Below, piece after piece: positions 22,892 through 36,362 of a stretch of 64,000 nt of DNA; position 1 is the first letter of the stretch; every line of letters starts with the position of its first letter. Position numbers and translations under genes: made by a program. The stretch lies in the NCBI GenBank assembly GCA_949152475.1, contig OX424567.1:23709402-23773401 (forward strand). The letters run 5' to 3'. Source of the DNA: Terebella lapidaria (lineage: Eukaryota > Annelida > Polychaeta > Terebellida > Terebellidae). The notes under the pieces are model-generated. The model had not been told where the DNA came from, did no database searches, and worked only from the letters and a program-made list of their open reading frames with translations.

Positions 22892-25800
22892 ATACTATAG
22901 TCTACCAAAATTAGGTCCAAAAAGCCCATAAGGTAGACATTTGGGTGTCAAAGCTGAATTTTTGCACAGTGACTCTGGAGACCATATAGATAACCCACAA
23001 AAAAGTCCCCATCAATCCCATGGGGGGTTTTCCCAAAAATCCAAGATGGCCGCCATTTATACGCAAAATAGCATAAAATTGACCTAGCTAGTTACCTACT
23101 GCACTTACGTTGGTGATTTTAGTGTCTACCCCCATGTTTTCTGACCCAAGGAATCTGATGGCGATATTGCTGAGTCTCTGTGATGATTGGTTGTTTCAAA
23201 TTCCAATATGGCTGCCACGAAAACCCGAGAAATTCGTAAAATCACGTTTTCAGCTATATTTCAGCTGCTATGGCTGATAGAGGCAAATTTTTGGTGTCTA
23301 CCCCCACGTTTTCTTACCTAAGGAATCCAATGGTGATAATGCTGGGTCTGTGTGACTGTTAATTGCCTCGGAATTCAAAATGGCTGCCATCAATACCGGT
23401 GAAATTTGCAAAATTGCGTTTTCTTGCAATATTTCAGCTAATGATCTGGCATACGTTTTGGTATCTACCCCCGTGAGTTCTGATCAGAGGATATTCTAAA
23501 GATATTGCTGAGTCTCTGTCACTAATAGTGGCCTCTGAATTCAATATGATTGTCATCGCAAAATTAAATTTCGATTATGTAAGCTTCTGTTGGAACGGTA
23601 ATAATAGTCTCTGGGACGCGTTGTAGTATCAAAGTTCAAGTGCAATCGAAACCTCAAATCCAGGTTTCTGGCTGGATGAGCACGAATAGATATATCAACA
23701 AACATATAAATTCATATCCGAAGACCAAGGACACAATCCATCCAATCAAAATACATGTAAGTGGTAAAATCCAGATGAGAAGTAAACATCACATATACAT
23801 CACATTTGCTTTGATATCCACACTTGTAAATTTAGATGCAAATATTACCACAAAATATTACCACAAAAAGTGATGAGAAAATATATACCATCATAGTCAT
23901 GTTCATGTATATGAGAGGTTTTAACTAACCTTCAACCATGCCTACCATAAAATATTTTAAAGTCTAAACATCATACAATCATGTTTGAGCAGTTTGGAAG
24001 TCGAAACCTGTCAGTGCTCCGGCTATGAATTCCTGGTGAGATGTATGCACTATTTAACAAAGCTGGAAAACTGCGACACACATGTTTAGACGCCATAGGC
24101 TGGTAAAGTTGCGATTTTACTGCTCAAGACATGGATATTGATAAGAGGAACCCCAAATTCGTCACATTTGTCATATAACATTGTACACACTTTGTGGTCA
24201 ATTTTGAAGAAAATGTCGAGAATTCGACATTGAAGAATCAATAATTTGTTTGCTTTTCAATCCGTCTGGATATATCTGATGTAGGTATTCACCAAATCTA
24301 GGGTTATTCCGTGATATGACACCATCAATAAATCTGAGGGTGAAATTTAACGAACTACATGTAGCTATTCTCTTATATCAACAATATAATCCATCAAGAT
24401 TATGTCAGCTTCTATGTGTACATGATGTATGACAAACATATACAAGATTTTGGAGTCCACATCCTGGTTTTGTGACCCAAGGAATTCGAGGAAGGCAACC
24501 GTGGACCCATATATAAGTACAACGTATACATGGTATAACTTTTATAGATTCATATGGCTACCATGTAGAATGTATTGAATGTACATGTATCCACAACTGG
24601 AGTATATGTCATGATGTATCTTATATATAAGCACACATATATATTTGCAATATATATAATCAATACGTGTGTAAAACACCATCAAACATTTAGTTTGCTT
24701 TATTTACCAAGGGCATGACAGTATATGAGCAGTTAATTTAAGGTTCATTTCATGTGCAAGTAGAATATTTGGTCAGTCTGTCACATCTGTGATGTTTTCA
24801 TCTGGCGCAGTTGTACAGCTTAAACCCACCATGTCCACACATTCTAAGCCAGCAAGTTGCTTGAAAATCAACGTAGATCAATTTGAGCAATCTCTTTGGA
24901 ACAGCAGCACGATCCGAGCCGACATTTAGGAGATTTCAAGCCCGTAGTTCAACTCTGAAATCAATGGGCTCAAACTATTTGCCATACCAAAACTGAACTT
25001 ACAGGAACACGCGGGTTGTTGAAGGGATCTCAGCAGAGCCACTTGCTTACGGTATCATTGTGGGTGAGTGTTGTGGATGTGAATGAGCTGAGATCCATTG
25101 TGGAGGAGTTCTTGTCGTGCAATGATCTGCTTTAGAAGTACATGTAAGCATGCTCCATCAAGAATTTTGACATGCTTTGCCTCTCATAAATAAGCAATAA
25201 TCTACTCTCCCTGTTTGTGAATATGACACTTTGCTGTGCTGAGCAGACACCATTCACACAGCTGTGGTTGTCATTCGAAACGAAGCCTCTTTGTGAATCA
25301 AAAACCACTGCATCGTGACCAGCAATTATTCATCAAAATTGTGGACTTATTGTGGACTTAACTACTACCGAACAGATGATTGCTACTTTCAGTCATGAAA
25401 AACTGAGTTGTCTCTCTTGAGAAAATGGATCGGCTAAGACGCAGTTCCTCCACATTCCTGCAAATTCAATTCGGCAATTCGGCACTGTGACTGTCATTAT
25501 GTCACATCAATAAACTGTAGTAAGCCAATGTCTGTGTTGGTTCTAAACTTCAATTTATGAGTTCACAGAGATTATGTGACATTTTTAACTTGTTAGTTGA
25601 ATATGGGTCCACTTGTGCTTGTATTTTTTTCACTAGGTAAAACATGGATATAGACACCAAGATCTTTTATCTGCCACAGAAGCTGATATATAGTCGAAAC
25701 GGGGTTTGTGAAAATTTTTTTTTACAGATTTTGATGGCAGCCATATTCATTTCTGTGGTAACCAACAGTTACAGAGACACGACATTATCACCACTTTATT

Positions 25801-26486
25801 CCGTGGCTCAGAAAATATGGGGGTAGACACCAAAATGTTGCCTCAATCTGCCATAGAAGTTGCAATATAGCTGGAAACATGCTTTTTCGAGTTCTCCGGG
25901 GTGTTGCTGTGGCCATTTTGGATTTTGAAACAACCAACAGTCACAGACTCAGCTGAAATATAGCTGGAAACGTGATTTTTCGAATTTACCGGGTTTTTGT
26001 GGCAGCCATTTTAGATTTTGAAACAACCAACAGTCACATAGACTCAGCATTATCACCATTGGATTCCTATTAGGTCAGAAAGCATAGGGGTAGACACGAA
26101 AATTTTGCTCCTATCTGCCATAGCCGCTGAAATATAGCTGGAAACGTGATTTTGCGAATTTCCCGGGGTTTCGTGGCAGCCATATTGGATTTTGAAACAA
26201 CCAACTGTCACAGAGACTCAGCAATATCACCATCAGATTCCTCGGGTCAGAAAAGATGGGGGTAGACACTAAAATCAACAACGTAGGTGCAATAGATAAC
26301 TCGCTAGTTTAATTTTAAGCTATTTTGCGTATAAATGGCGGCCATCTTGGATTTTTGGGAAAACCCCCCATGGGATTGATGGGGACTTTTTCGTGGGTTA
26401 TCTATATGGTCTCCAGAGTCACTGTGCAAAAATTCAGCTTTGACACCCAAATGTCTACCTCAAACCCTAAATACAGTAGACTACTA
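22892..26486. mobile_element. Foldback-type DNA element with tandem-repeat arms
   Basis: A 3.6-kb insertion absent from the right arm, where the flanks join as GAGTAATACTAGGCC. Ends are TAGTCTAC...GTAGACTA. The flanks allow a short target duplication (CTA up to TACTA). The terminal inverted repeats exceed 180 bp with high identity: GGTAGACATTTGGGTGTC, then the CCCATGGGATTGATGGGGAC region, then AAGATGGCCGCCATTTATACG. Inside each arm lie tandem units of about 165-180 bp beginning GTGTCTACCCCCA or its complement: about three on the left (23,120-23,620) and about four on the right (25,650-26,275). The 2-kb centre has no transposase frame. Non-autonomous. Confidence 0.8.
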
Positions 26487-28328
26487 GGCCTAAAATTTCA
26501 GGTTGTGGTAGCAGATTAGTCAGTTCTCAACATTTAAAAAATATGTTGCTAACCCATGTGGATCTGGATCCGTCCGGATCAAAACCCAATTTTATGCGTA
26601 GCGGTTCTCAAACTGAGTGAAGACAGGTCCCTAGGGACCTCAGTGTTTAGAAAGTTATATTTGTGTAATATTCGAGCCGAGCCTTACATTTTTTACTTTC
26701 TCTATAGGTACGTGAGAAATTGTCATCGTTCTCACGGCATTTTCAAGAAAACCGCACTTTTCATTTTCAGCACGTTTTGGGGGCAACATTGCTGTAACAA
26801 ATCTGCATTGAAATAAGTGACAATGCATAATTTGTGGCACTTACTATTAATCCTTGGGATGTATTCTTCATCTGTACGTATCCATTACAACAATTGTTTC
26901 GTTATTTTGTTCTAAGAACACATTCCAAATGATAACATTTCAAAACAGTTTTGGCAAAACGGCATGTTTGTATTCCTAAATCACGTGATCAAGATGAAAC
27001 GTCATTGACATTGTATCATTACACATCCCAACAGCTGATCGGTGCCTCATTATAACAGGAATAATAATAGTATAATAATCGACTTTTCGAGCTGTAATGG
27101 AGATGCTCTAAGTAAATTCAAGTAATACACAGATAAAAAACATTTTTTCAATGCCACAATACGGAAGAATCTGGGACTATTTGCATTGCTGCCGCACACG
27201 TAATTGGGCAAGGAATGATTCAGAACTTCTATTCGCCAGATGGCGCATTGAGTGTCTCCAGGAATTTCCCAAACAACAAAAAAAATTTGAGGCACTGTCG
27301 TCAATCAAAACACTGGAGCTAGTCCAAAATGACTGATTTATATACAGGAATGTTATCGGCCAATGAGTTACAACGATCCAACAACTGTCAGCGTCTGCAG
27401 GTGAATATATCATTGTATGCAATGCATCAGAACCCACGCCCGGGGCACATGTGGTTTGCCCTTCAATCCGACTCGGATTGAAGTAAACATTTCTCACAAA
27501 AAATCACATGCAAGCCCATGTGCATCAACAGCTGTTCAGCATGTAAACAACACTGGTATGCAGGTCACGCGTGTGGTTAACCCTGTCATTTGCCATGTCC
27601 GGCACATGGGAAGGCCCGAGGCCAGTCATTTCTAGAATCTGGTCTGTCAACTCAAGGGACATGCACACATTTTGGCCAGCGCAACAGGTTAGTGTTCGTT
27701 TATTTTTTATACCAACAGTGTTTGTTTATTATTGATATTGATTAGGACAGGTGGTCTGTTTACACAGAAAAGCACAGGAACTGAATAATGAACATGTTGT
27801 TGATGATTTAAATTGCCGGTACCGTACAGTATATGGGTAGACCATCTACTGGTACTAGTACTAGTAGGTCTTAAATTTATTTCCAGAGTACTCCTAGTAC
27901 TTAGGGATCATTCATTGATGCATCCAAAATTGCTATTATTCGGTTCCTATTTCACTATTTGAACATTCATTATGGACCAAAAATTGGCCCGAAATGTGTC
28001 ATGAATTATTGACATTAAACTACAACAGCTTCATCCACTCCATGAAAAATGCTGTTGAAATTAACTGTACTTCTCCTTATTTCTGATACTTTGTTCCTAC
28101 AACATAGTACCAGCGTAGAAAACAGCAAAAACTTTCAAACTAATTGTCTAGTATCACAGACGAGTACCTGTTCGGTTTGATTCCCATGACACGAATAATT
28201 GGTTCCTACTTCAGTCATTCCGCCACTTCTTGAATTGTGTGTCAAGTTTTGTGTGTCAAAATTGTGTGTCAACATACCACTGGCGTGCCAGAGATTGTAG
28301 GTTTCAATCCTACATGTACCCAGTCTAG
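26487..28328. other. Inner part of left arm, no gene called
   Basis: Matches 29,052-30,890 in reverse complement. Frames at 26,556-26,816, 27,151-27,336 and 27,177-27,497 have counterparts in the other arm, but overlap one another on both strands and show no family signature. They are most likely chance frames in duplicated DNA. Confidence 0.5.
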
Positions 28329-29051
28329 GGGGTGTTCAGCCCCCCCCCCCCCCCAGGACAATGAACCCCACCCACGTCTCTAAATCCTGCATCTTGCATC
28401 ATGCATGTGAACACATGCAATCACCAGATCACCAGATTACAATGACAGAATGTATATTATGGATGTGTTGCTACGTGTTTTACCCGTATTATTGATGATG
28501 TTGATAACACCTAATCACTGTGATGTGATTTAGCTGTTTGATTGGTGCCACATGAAGTGGATCCCCAGTTGGATATACTCAATAGCTGGATAAGTGTGTG
28601 CTGCTAGAGAGATTGAAATTGTGGGTCTGACTAGCAACATCGTCTCCGGAGCGATGAAGAAAGCTGTATCATGTGTATCTACCCAAATTGGACATATCGG
28701 CAAGTCGATATGTGCTAAAAGACCTACTCTGTGCTGCAGATATACTGTGAGTACTAATTTACATGTGGCTTGCATACCGAGATGTGAACATTATTATCTG
28801 GTTTAGATATCATGTGGAGAGTTTGTATTTCCATGTAATGCCTGACAACATCATGTTTGGACCTAGGATGCTATGCCTCCAGCAGTTGCATGAACTTTTG
28901 CAAACAGGCTGAAATAAAAGACAATGTTTTTAGGTTACCGGACCTATGGTCCGATAACCTATTGGCATGATTGCCATGGTGTCGGCGTCCGTCAACATTT
29001 TTATCTTTAAAGTTTACAGGCGAATCTTTCTGAAATTTGGCACAAAAATTA
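28329..29051. other. Spacer of the large palindrome
   Basis: A 723-bp unique centre. It holds a 15-C run (28,340-28,354), and a small hairpin GGTTACCGGACC...GGTCCGATAACC at 28,934-28,961 followed by GTCCGTCAACATTTTTATC, which looks like the end of a dispersed element. A 70-codon frame (28,594-28,806) has no recognised domain. Confidence 0.6.
28340..28354 (+). repeat. Poly-C run (15 C)
   Basis: Uninterrupted C run eleven bases inside the left edge of the palindrome spacer. Confidence 0.9.
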
Positions 29052-30891
29052 CTAGACTGGGTACATGTAGGATTGAAACCTACAACCTCTGGCACGCCAG
29101 TGGTATGTTGACACACAATTTTGACACACAATTCAAGAAGTGGCGGAATGACTAAAGTAGGAACCAATTATTCATGTCATGGGAATCAAACCGAACAGGT
29201 ACTCGTCTGTGATACTAGACAATTAGTTTGAAAGTTTTTGCTGTTTTCTACGCTGGTACTATGTTGTAGGAACAAAGTATCAGAAATAAGGAGAGGTACA
29301 GTTAATTTCAACAGCATTTTTCATGGAGTGGATGAAGCTGTTGTAGTTTAATGTCAATATTTCATGACACATTTCGGGCCAATTTTTGGTCCATAATGAA
29401 TGTTCAAATAGTGAAATAGGAACCGAATAATAGCAATTTTGGATGCATCAATGAATGATCCCTCAGTACTAGGAGTACTCTGGAAATAAATTTAAGACCT
29501 ACTAGTACTAGTACCAGTAGATGGTCTACCCATATACTGTACGGTACCGGCAATTTAAATTATCAACAACATGTTCATTATTCAGTTCCTGTGCTTTTCT
29601 GTGTAAACAGACCGCCTGTCCTAATCAGTATCAATAATAAACAAACACTGTTGGTATAAAAAATAAACGAACACTAACCTGTTGTGCTGGCCAAAATGTG
29701 TGCATGTCCCTTGAGTTGACAGACCAAATTCTAGAAATGACTGGCCTCGGGCCTTCCCATGTGCCGGACATGGCAAATGACAGGGTTAACCACACGCGTG
29801 ACCTGCATACCAGTGTTGTTTACATGCTGATCAGCTGTTGATGCACATGGGCTTGCATGTGATTTTTGTGACAAATGTTTACTTCCGATCGGTTCCGAGT
29901 CGGATTGAAGGGCAAACCACATGTGCCCCGGGCGTGGGTTCTGATGCATTGCGTACATGATATATTCACCTGCAGACGTTGACAGTTGTTGGATCGTTGT
30001 AACTCATTGGCCGATAACATTCCTGTATATAAATCAGTCATTTTGGACTAGCTCCAGTGTTTTGATTGACGACAGTGCCTCAAATTTTTTGTTGTTTGGG
30101 AAATTCCTGGAGACATTCAATGCGCCATCTGGCGAATAGAAGTCCTGAGTCATTCCTTGCCCAATAACGTGTGCGGCAGCAATGCAAATAGTCCCAGATT
30201 CTTCCGTATTGTGGCATTGAAGAAATGTTTTTTATCTGTGTATTACTTGAATTTACTTAGAGCATCTCCAATACAGCTCGAAAAGTCGATTATTATACTA
30301 TTATTATTCCTGTTATAATGAGACACCGATCAGCTGTTGGGATGTGTAATGATACAATGTCAATGACGTATCATCTTGATCACGTGATTTAGGAATACAA
30401 ACATGCCGTTTTGCCGAAACTGTTTTGAAATGTTATCATTTGGAATGTGTTCTTAGAACAAAATAAGGAAACAACTGTTGTAATGGATATGTACAGATGA
30501 AGAATACATCCCAAGGATTAATAGTAAGTGCCACAAATTATGCATTGTCGCCTATTTCAATGCAGATTTGTTACAGCAATGTTGCCCCCAAAACGTGCTG
30601 AAAATGAAAAGTGCGGTTTTCTTGAAATTGCCGTGAAAACGATGACAATTTCTCACGTACCTATAGAGAAAGTAAAAAATGTAAGGCTCGGCTCGAGTAT
30701 TACACAAATATAACTTTCTAAACACTGAGGTCCCTAGGGACCTGTCTTCACTCAGTTTGAGAACCGCTACGCGTAAAATTGGGTTTTGATCCGGATGGAT
30801 CCAGATCCACATGGGTTACCAGCATATTTTTTAAATGTTGAGAACTGACTAATCTGCTACCACAACCTGAAATTTTAGGCCTAGTATTACT

Positions 30892-33800
30892 CAATGATTT
30901 ATAACAAATGACTCCTTTTTGGTGCGGTTCTGCCCTGAGCAAAAAATGGCTTCCAAGATGGAGGGTCTCACTGCATCTTAATGAACTACAGCAATGCCCT
31001 TTGACAGCATTTGTTATATATGTGTCACCACTAAATGGAACAAAGCAGTCACGTGTATCTTTCTATCACATTGGGATTGGTGAAAAGTATAACAATCATA
31101 TAACTCCCCTGGACACACCACCTCAGAGTTTTTATACCGAAAGCTATAGGTGTGTTTATAAGGAGTGACCAGATCATTGCGGAATGGCGTACAAGGAGTG
31201 GTCACCATTGAACGAGTCATCCGATTTCGAACAATGATAATGAGTTATTGAGATTGCCCCGCGATTGTCAGGGAACTCATTTGCACTGAGAAGAACAATT
31301 GCATACTTTGATCACAAATATATTAGTAACACACATAACGCAAATCATTTGTAGATTATTACTTCATAATATGTGTCATACAATAGGCCTAAAGTTGTTG
31401 GTATAACACAAATACGTGAAGAATGAATAGAATGACCAATACGTTTTAATTTGCCGCCAGAAATCTAGGAACATTTTTATCTAGTGCAACAAATTTTTCT
31501 TAATTCTTGGTGTATTTTCTAAAAATTTACAAAATGATGAAGCTTATATCAAAACGCATTTCATAATACCTTGTCCTAAACAGATATGTTCAGCTAATAA
31601 TGATGTCAGTTTCACTTTCGATTTCCGTCACTGCTTGCAAGTATACTTGTACATGAAAATAATAGTGATACTTAAGCCGATGATAACTATATATTTGATA
31701 TATATTAATGTTATTCACGGTCTTTAATTTCCTTAGGTTGACTTGGGAAACAGCACCTGAAAAGATTTGTGTCACTGGCGGCAATGTCGAGGATATCCGT
31801 TGTTTGAGGTCATTTCGGAAAACGGGAAGTCGGTGATGCCAGAGTCAATACAAGCCATGAACATCGATCTGGTTCCTTGATTTCTGTTGCACGGAAGGAC
31901 TTTCTCAACGGGTGCAGAGGGGGGCTTATTTCCAATATTGGAAACGCCTAGGTTTGATGGATAATGTTTATAGGCTCAAATATAATATTTTGGCCTGTTT
32001 GTGTTGATTATGCATTCCACAATCAAACAGCAGAATGATCCGATGAACGATGCATGAACCTAATGTATACAACGATCATTGTAGGTCATGAGTTTGCCGT
32101 ATCGAAACCCCGAGGGTTTTCGCTGTTGATATCACTAATAATATTACCTTATGATCATGATCTCGGGATTCATGTGATATAAAACACTGACGACACTTGA
32201 TGACAATCAGTTCTCGGCAACATCTCTATCACGTGTCCTGTATCAGTGCATTATCCCACACATATTCTGAGTGACTCATCCTCACAATAGCGATTTACAA
32301 ATACATGAATCAAATAAGGCTTTAGATATAGCTAACATAGTATTCAGTGATCTCATACATCAACACATCAACCCATCTCCGTCAAACCCAAACAAACAAT
32401 TTTGGGATAAAACTATAGTCCGACAAAATATTCACAACCAAAGCCACATAGGCGTCATCAGGGGCAGACAGCGTATCTCCCATGGATTTCTTTACTTGCA
32501 CAGTACTGCGATGACTAACATAACCAACTTGTAATGACATTCTTGATCCCCACAATGGGTATCGGTAAATCACCAGCATTACCACATCAACATGAGAAAT
32601 TGCCTCACGCACCCACTACAGTAGTGTGTAGTGATGGTTGTAAATCTTGAGCGTCAAGTCTGGATGTGTGATGAAAATTCAGGGAGTGTAGTTATTGCGA
32701 TTGTAAATTCAATGTCGAGGCTGTGTGTGGAAGTTCCTTGTTTTTCAGTTCCTATTCAGCATGAAGTCCATAGTGCTGGTTATATTTAAGATTAACCGTG
32801 CTTCTCATACTGACAATTGCCATTTGACTACGAGGCTGCAGCTTTGAACTCGCGATTTGATTATCAACAGACACAGTGATCAATGTGGATAATAACTATG
32901 GTGATTTCACAAAATATTGGCACACGCAATCGAATACTAACTGTATCCCGAGCACAGACATAGAATCCAGCCTTTATACGTCCTATTACCATGTGTCTTA
33001 CTTCACTTCTTGTTGGACGTCGGCCGTACGGTTATGACAGCTAAGCTTACAAGTTGGCCAAACAGGTACATTTATGATAAAAGTGTACTCATGTATTTAT
33101 CATTTATATAGAAAAATATGATCTCAGCACTTAATATACTACATGAACATCAGCACAAATACTGGCATCAAGTTTGGTCTTATGACGTATTTCTTATGCG
33201 TTGGTTTTAAATCATTATATCGTAATACACAAAATATAATATTGATATCTGTACTTTTTTTTATTTAGTATCACTAGCTGTAATATTATAGCTCCGGTAT
33301 ATCAAGAATACCTGGACATAATATCAATTGACAGCGGATGGAACTACACTAAATATACAACTGAAAATAAGCAAAAGAAATCTCATGGAGTGTGCATTGC
33401 CAGTACATATATCAGGTCACAAATTAGGGGTCGAGTATGAGATATGCGTAAATGTTGTCGTACATGCACTATAATTTATGAGTTCAAACTCGGTTATATA
33501 CTGAGGTTTGATCCAACACATGCCGTAGCTTAATTGCTTGTGCATATCAACAGGCCGAACGCCTTGACAATAAAGTATCTAATGTCCCATACATTACTAG
33601 TAGCGAACCTATCGAACCAACTTGATGTATGTCCTCTCAGCAACCAATATCACTGGTCTAGAGTGTGTGATAATTTCGACGAAGGTCAATGTTATCTCAA
33701 GAGAAGTGAGATAGAGCCCGGGAAACGCAGGTATTGAGGTTATAGATTAATGCATTTCAATTACCGTTCGGGAGTGCCCGGTGTTTTATATTGATGTTTG

Positions 33801-35565
33801 TTAAAACGTGATAAGATTCATTGTGATTAACGTGGTTCTTATATTAGATATTCTAGAGTGAGTCCCTTAGCGATTACAAATAATATTTTGGTATTCATTA
33901 GCTTACGTATAATCTTAATCCCCCAGAGGCATCACGAATCTATAATGATTTCAATAGTCATTTTTGACAATAATGAATCAATTACAAAGTACGTTTCGCG
34001 TTGAATGGAACCCGTACCTTTTTTAATAGAAACAGCTACAGTTTAAGACAATTTTCTGATTGCGATATGAGCCAATCGTACGGGAATAAACAAGATATCT
34101 CCGCTCTGCACAGTCTGTCGCACCGCACAACAAAGACTGGCATAAACATATATCAGGATTGACTCTATCTTTAATGTAATTTACCACCACCATTCTTTAC
34201 TTGCCATTCAATTGTTTTTTCACTTATATAATCGTCATGTACCTTTTCCACATGGACCTGTGCAGATGATCTTGCGGTTGTACACTAATGCCACCAGGAA
34301 TAAAGTTAGAACTTTCCATATTGTCTCTCTCTGCCCTGATCGAATACCATGAACTCTTCTAATATCAAATATAGGAATATTTTCCTTTGATTGACAATCA
34401 AATATGGTATTGAATCCAATCACAGTGGACTTGGATCTATCGACAATCGGATGTGAGTAGAGTTTGCTACATGTAAGTTAAATTGTTCGCTGATATCAGG
34501 AAGATTTAAGCTTTCTGTCATGTACCTCACTTGTCAAAGCGTTGGGCCATATAGCACATGGGTTTGTATAGTTATTCGTTATTCAAACTAATAGCTTAGG
34601 TTCTGGTTCGACAAATAAGTACTTCTTCGAAACAAGTGTTTAACACGGTACTCATATATTATTCACCACAAATCTATATACACCTACAACTCTGTACATT
34701 ATCGTAAATCCTGGCATCAAGTTTGATCCAATGTCTCATTTCCTATGCATTGGTTTTATATCATGAATGTTGGGATTTTGGTTCCCGTGTTATATGAAAA
34801 ACCTGAAAAGGTTGCAGTCTTACATCATAATAGCACACCCGGTGGAACTTGTATACAACTGTCTAACAACCGATTAAAATCCAGATTCTCATGAAATATG
34901 CACATTGCCAGTTTGTATATCATGTCTACTGAAAATTAAATAGCCCTATTACTAGATATAACACATACTCTATAGCACAAACAGTATGAAAAAGAGGGAA
35001 AACATAGAGAAGACAATGAAATGACACATGGACAAAATGACTGAGTAAAACACCAGGTGGCAGCTTAAGATGGATAAGCTGAAGTAACTAAGACTGAGCT
35101 ATGTGAAAATAGAATGTTTATATATCAGAGTACCAGAGTAGAGAAACGCAGGTATCAAGGTTTTAAATTTTATGTATTTTGACTGGTGTTGACGAGGACT
35201 CGTGTTTGTTCATGTTGGCATTTGTGACACCGTGGTCAGATCCATTGTGATGTTGGTGCTTTGCATATTGAGAATGACTGACCGATTACACATATCATTT
35301 TGTCAATCGTTGGTTTTATACGTATAATCCTTACCCACTCCATGCATTACAAAATCCAATAATTGCTCGTCAATATCTTCATGGAAAGGAAATCAATACA
35401 GCGAAGTTTCACAGAGTATGTCTTGTAAATCGTGAACAATATCCAAAACCACTTTCTGCTCTTGTATGCACTTTTGTTATACACAGCTGTTGCTTCATAC
35501 TGTCCAGAATAACTCTTCCCATACTACAGAATGACTGGACTGTTTCGAGAATTTCCATTTCTGAA
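30892..35565 (-). repeat. Non-coding block R, copy 2
   Basis: Reverse-oriented partner of 17,988-22,891 within the right arm. It lacks the poly-G run and about 270 bp equivalent to 18,412-18,680. No gene recognised. Confidence 0.8.
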
Positions 35566-36362
35566 ATGTATAGACCGATGCCATGAGATGGATCTACTTA
35601 CTTCTGTTCTATTGATAATGGGAGCTATGTATTTTGTCCCAGCAAGCAAAATACCAAGTTTTTACTAGATTGTTATATTATATTCTTTTGGATTTCTTTT
35701 GATTTTCACCAGATCAGACATATAGCTATACAGTGTCATCTCCCAATGATAATTTTATCATACTATCCTAACGTGCCACAAAACCATGATTACCTGTGAA
35801 TAACCAGCGAAGAATCATATAACAATATCATAATATTGCTGGTGTATTGCTGTAGCTTTCGCAATTTCATCTTAACTAACATCTAACAGCCCGACACTGT
35901 GTCTAAGGTAATCACAGGCGCAAAGATGAAATTAGGTAAAATAACTGAACTCATAGAGAGAATTTATATTGAAAATATACAGCATGGCGCCCATAAAATA
36001 TATTGCATCTGTTCACACCTTACTGTACCTTGGACATTTTGGGACTGCCGTCACCTTTCCGCATATACATCAAACAATAGGCTCATTAAGAAACAACAAA
36101 AGTCATATGGTCCCCTCGAATTTCACCAATCAATGGTAAAACAAAAATTATGTATCGATTTCAATATTGTACCATGTGGTTCCGTCTGGCCAGTGCGTGA
36201 GTTACAACATATTCTTACGAAATTGGTCAATATGTGCATTTCCATCAAGTGCTATGTTCAGACAAAGATCATATTCAACAATAATCTTTGCTTCGAGGCT
36301 GAGCTGCCATCGAGTACTTCCAGTTATCATTAATTATATCGACTTGATAATCTCAACACAAC
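35566..36362. other. 5' region of right sulfotransferase
   Basis: Presumed leader and promoter. The frame 35,899-36,333 (144 codons here) ends 29 bases before the start codon; its last 66 codons are preserved in the left arm. No promoter motif is recognised. Confidence 0.4.

Larger units (their letters stand above)
6048..28328 (+). repeat. Left arm of large inverted duplication
   Basis: This segment aligns in reverse complement with 29,052-42,005. Anchors in outside-to-inside order are: 6,048-6,157 with 41,900-42,000; lectin exons 9,000-10,116 with 38,750-39,861; sulfotransferase 11,043-12,576 with 36,363-37,899; 17,988 with about 35,560; and the innermost CAGTCTAG at 28,321-28,328 with CTAGACTG at 29,052. 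The arm is 22.3 kb against 13.0 kb on the right. About 8.9 kb of the excess is three insertions (6,160-6,830; 13,359-17,965; 22,892-26,486). The right arm also lacks about 270 bp equivalent to 18,412-18,680. Both arms have diverged by substitutions and indels. Confidence 0.95.

Noticed and set aside
26556..27497. Overlapping frames near the inner left arm
   Set aside because: They overlap on opposite strands, their counterparts in the right arm simply reflect the duplication, and no family was recognised.
28000..29100. The palindrome as a chimeric-read assembly artefact
   Set aside because: The arms have diverged by many substitutions and indels, and three insertions with clean empty sites occur in only one arm. 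A technical foldback would be nearly identical. Long-read confirmation is still desirable.
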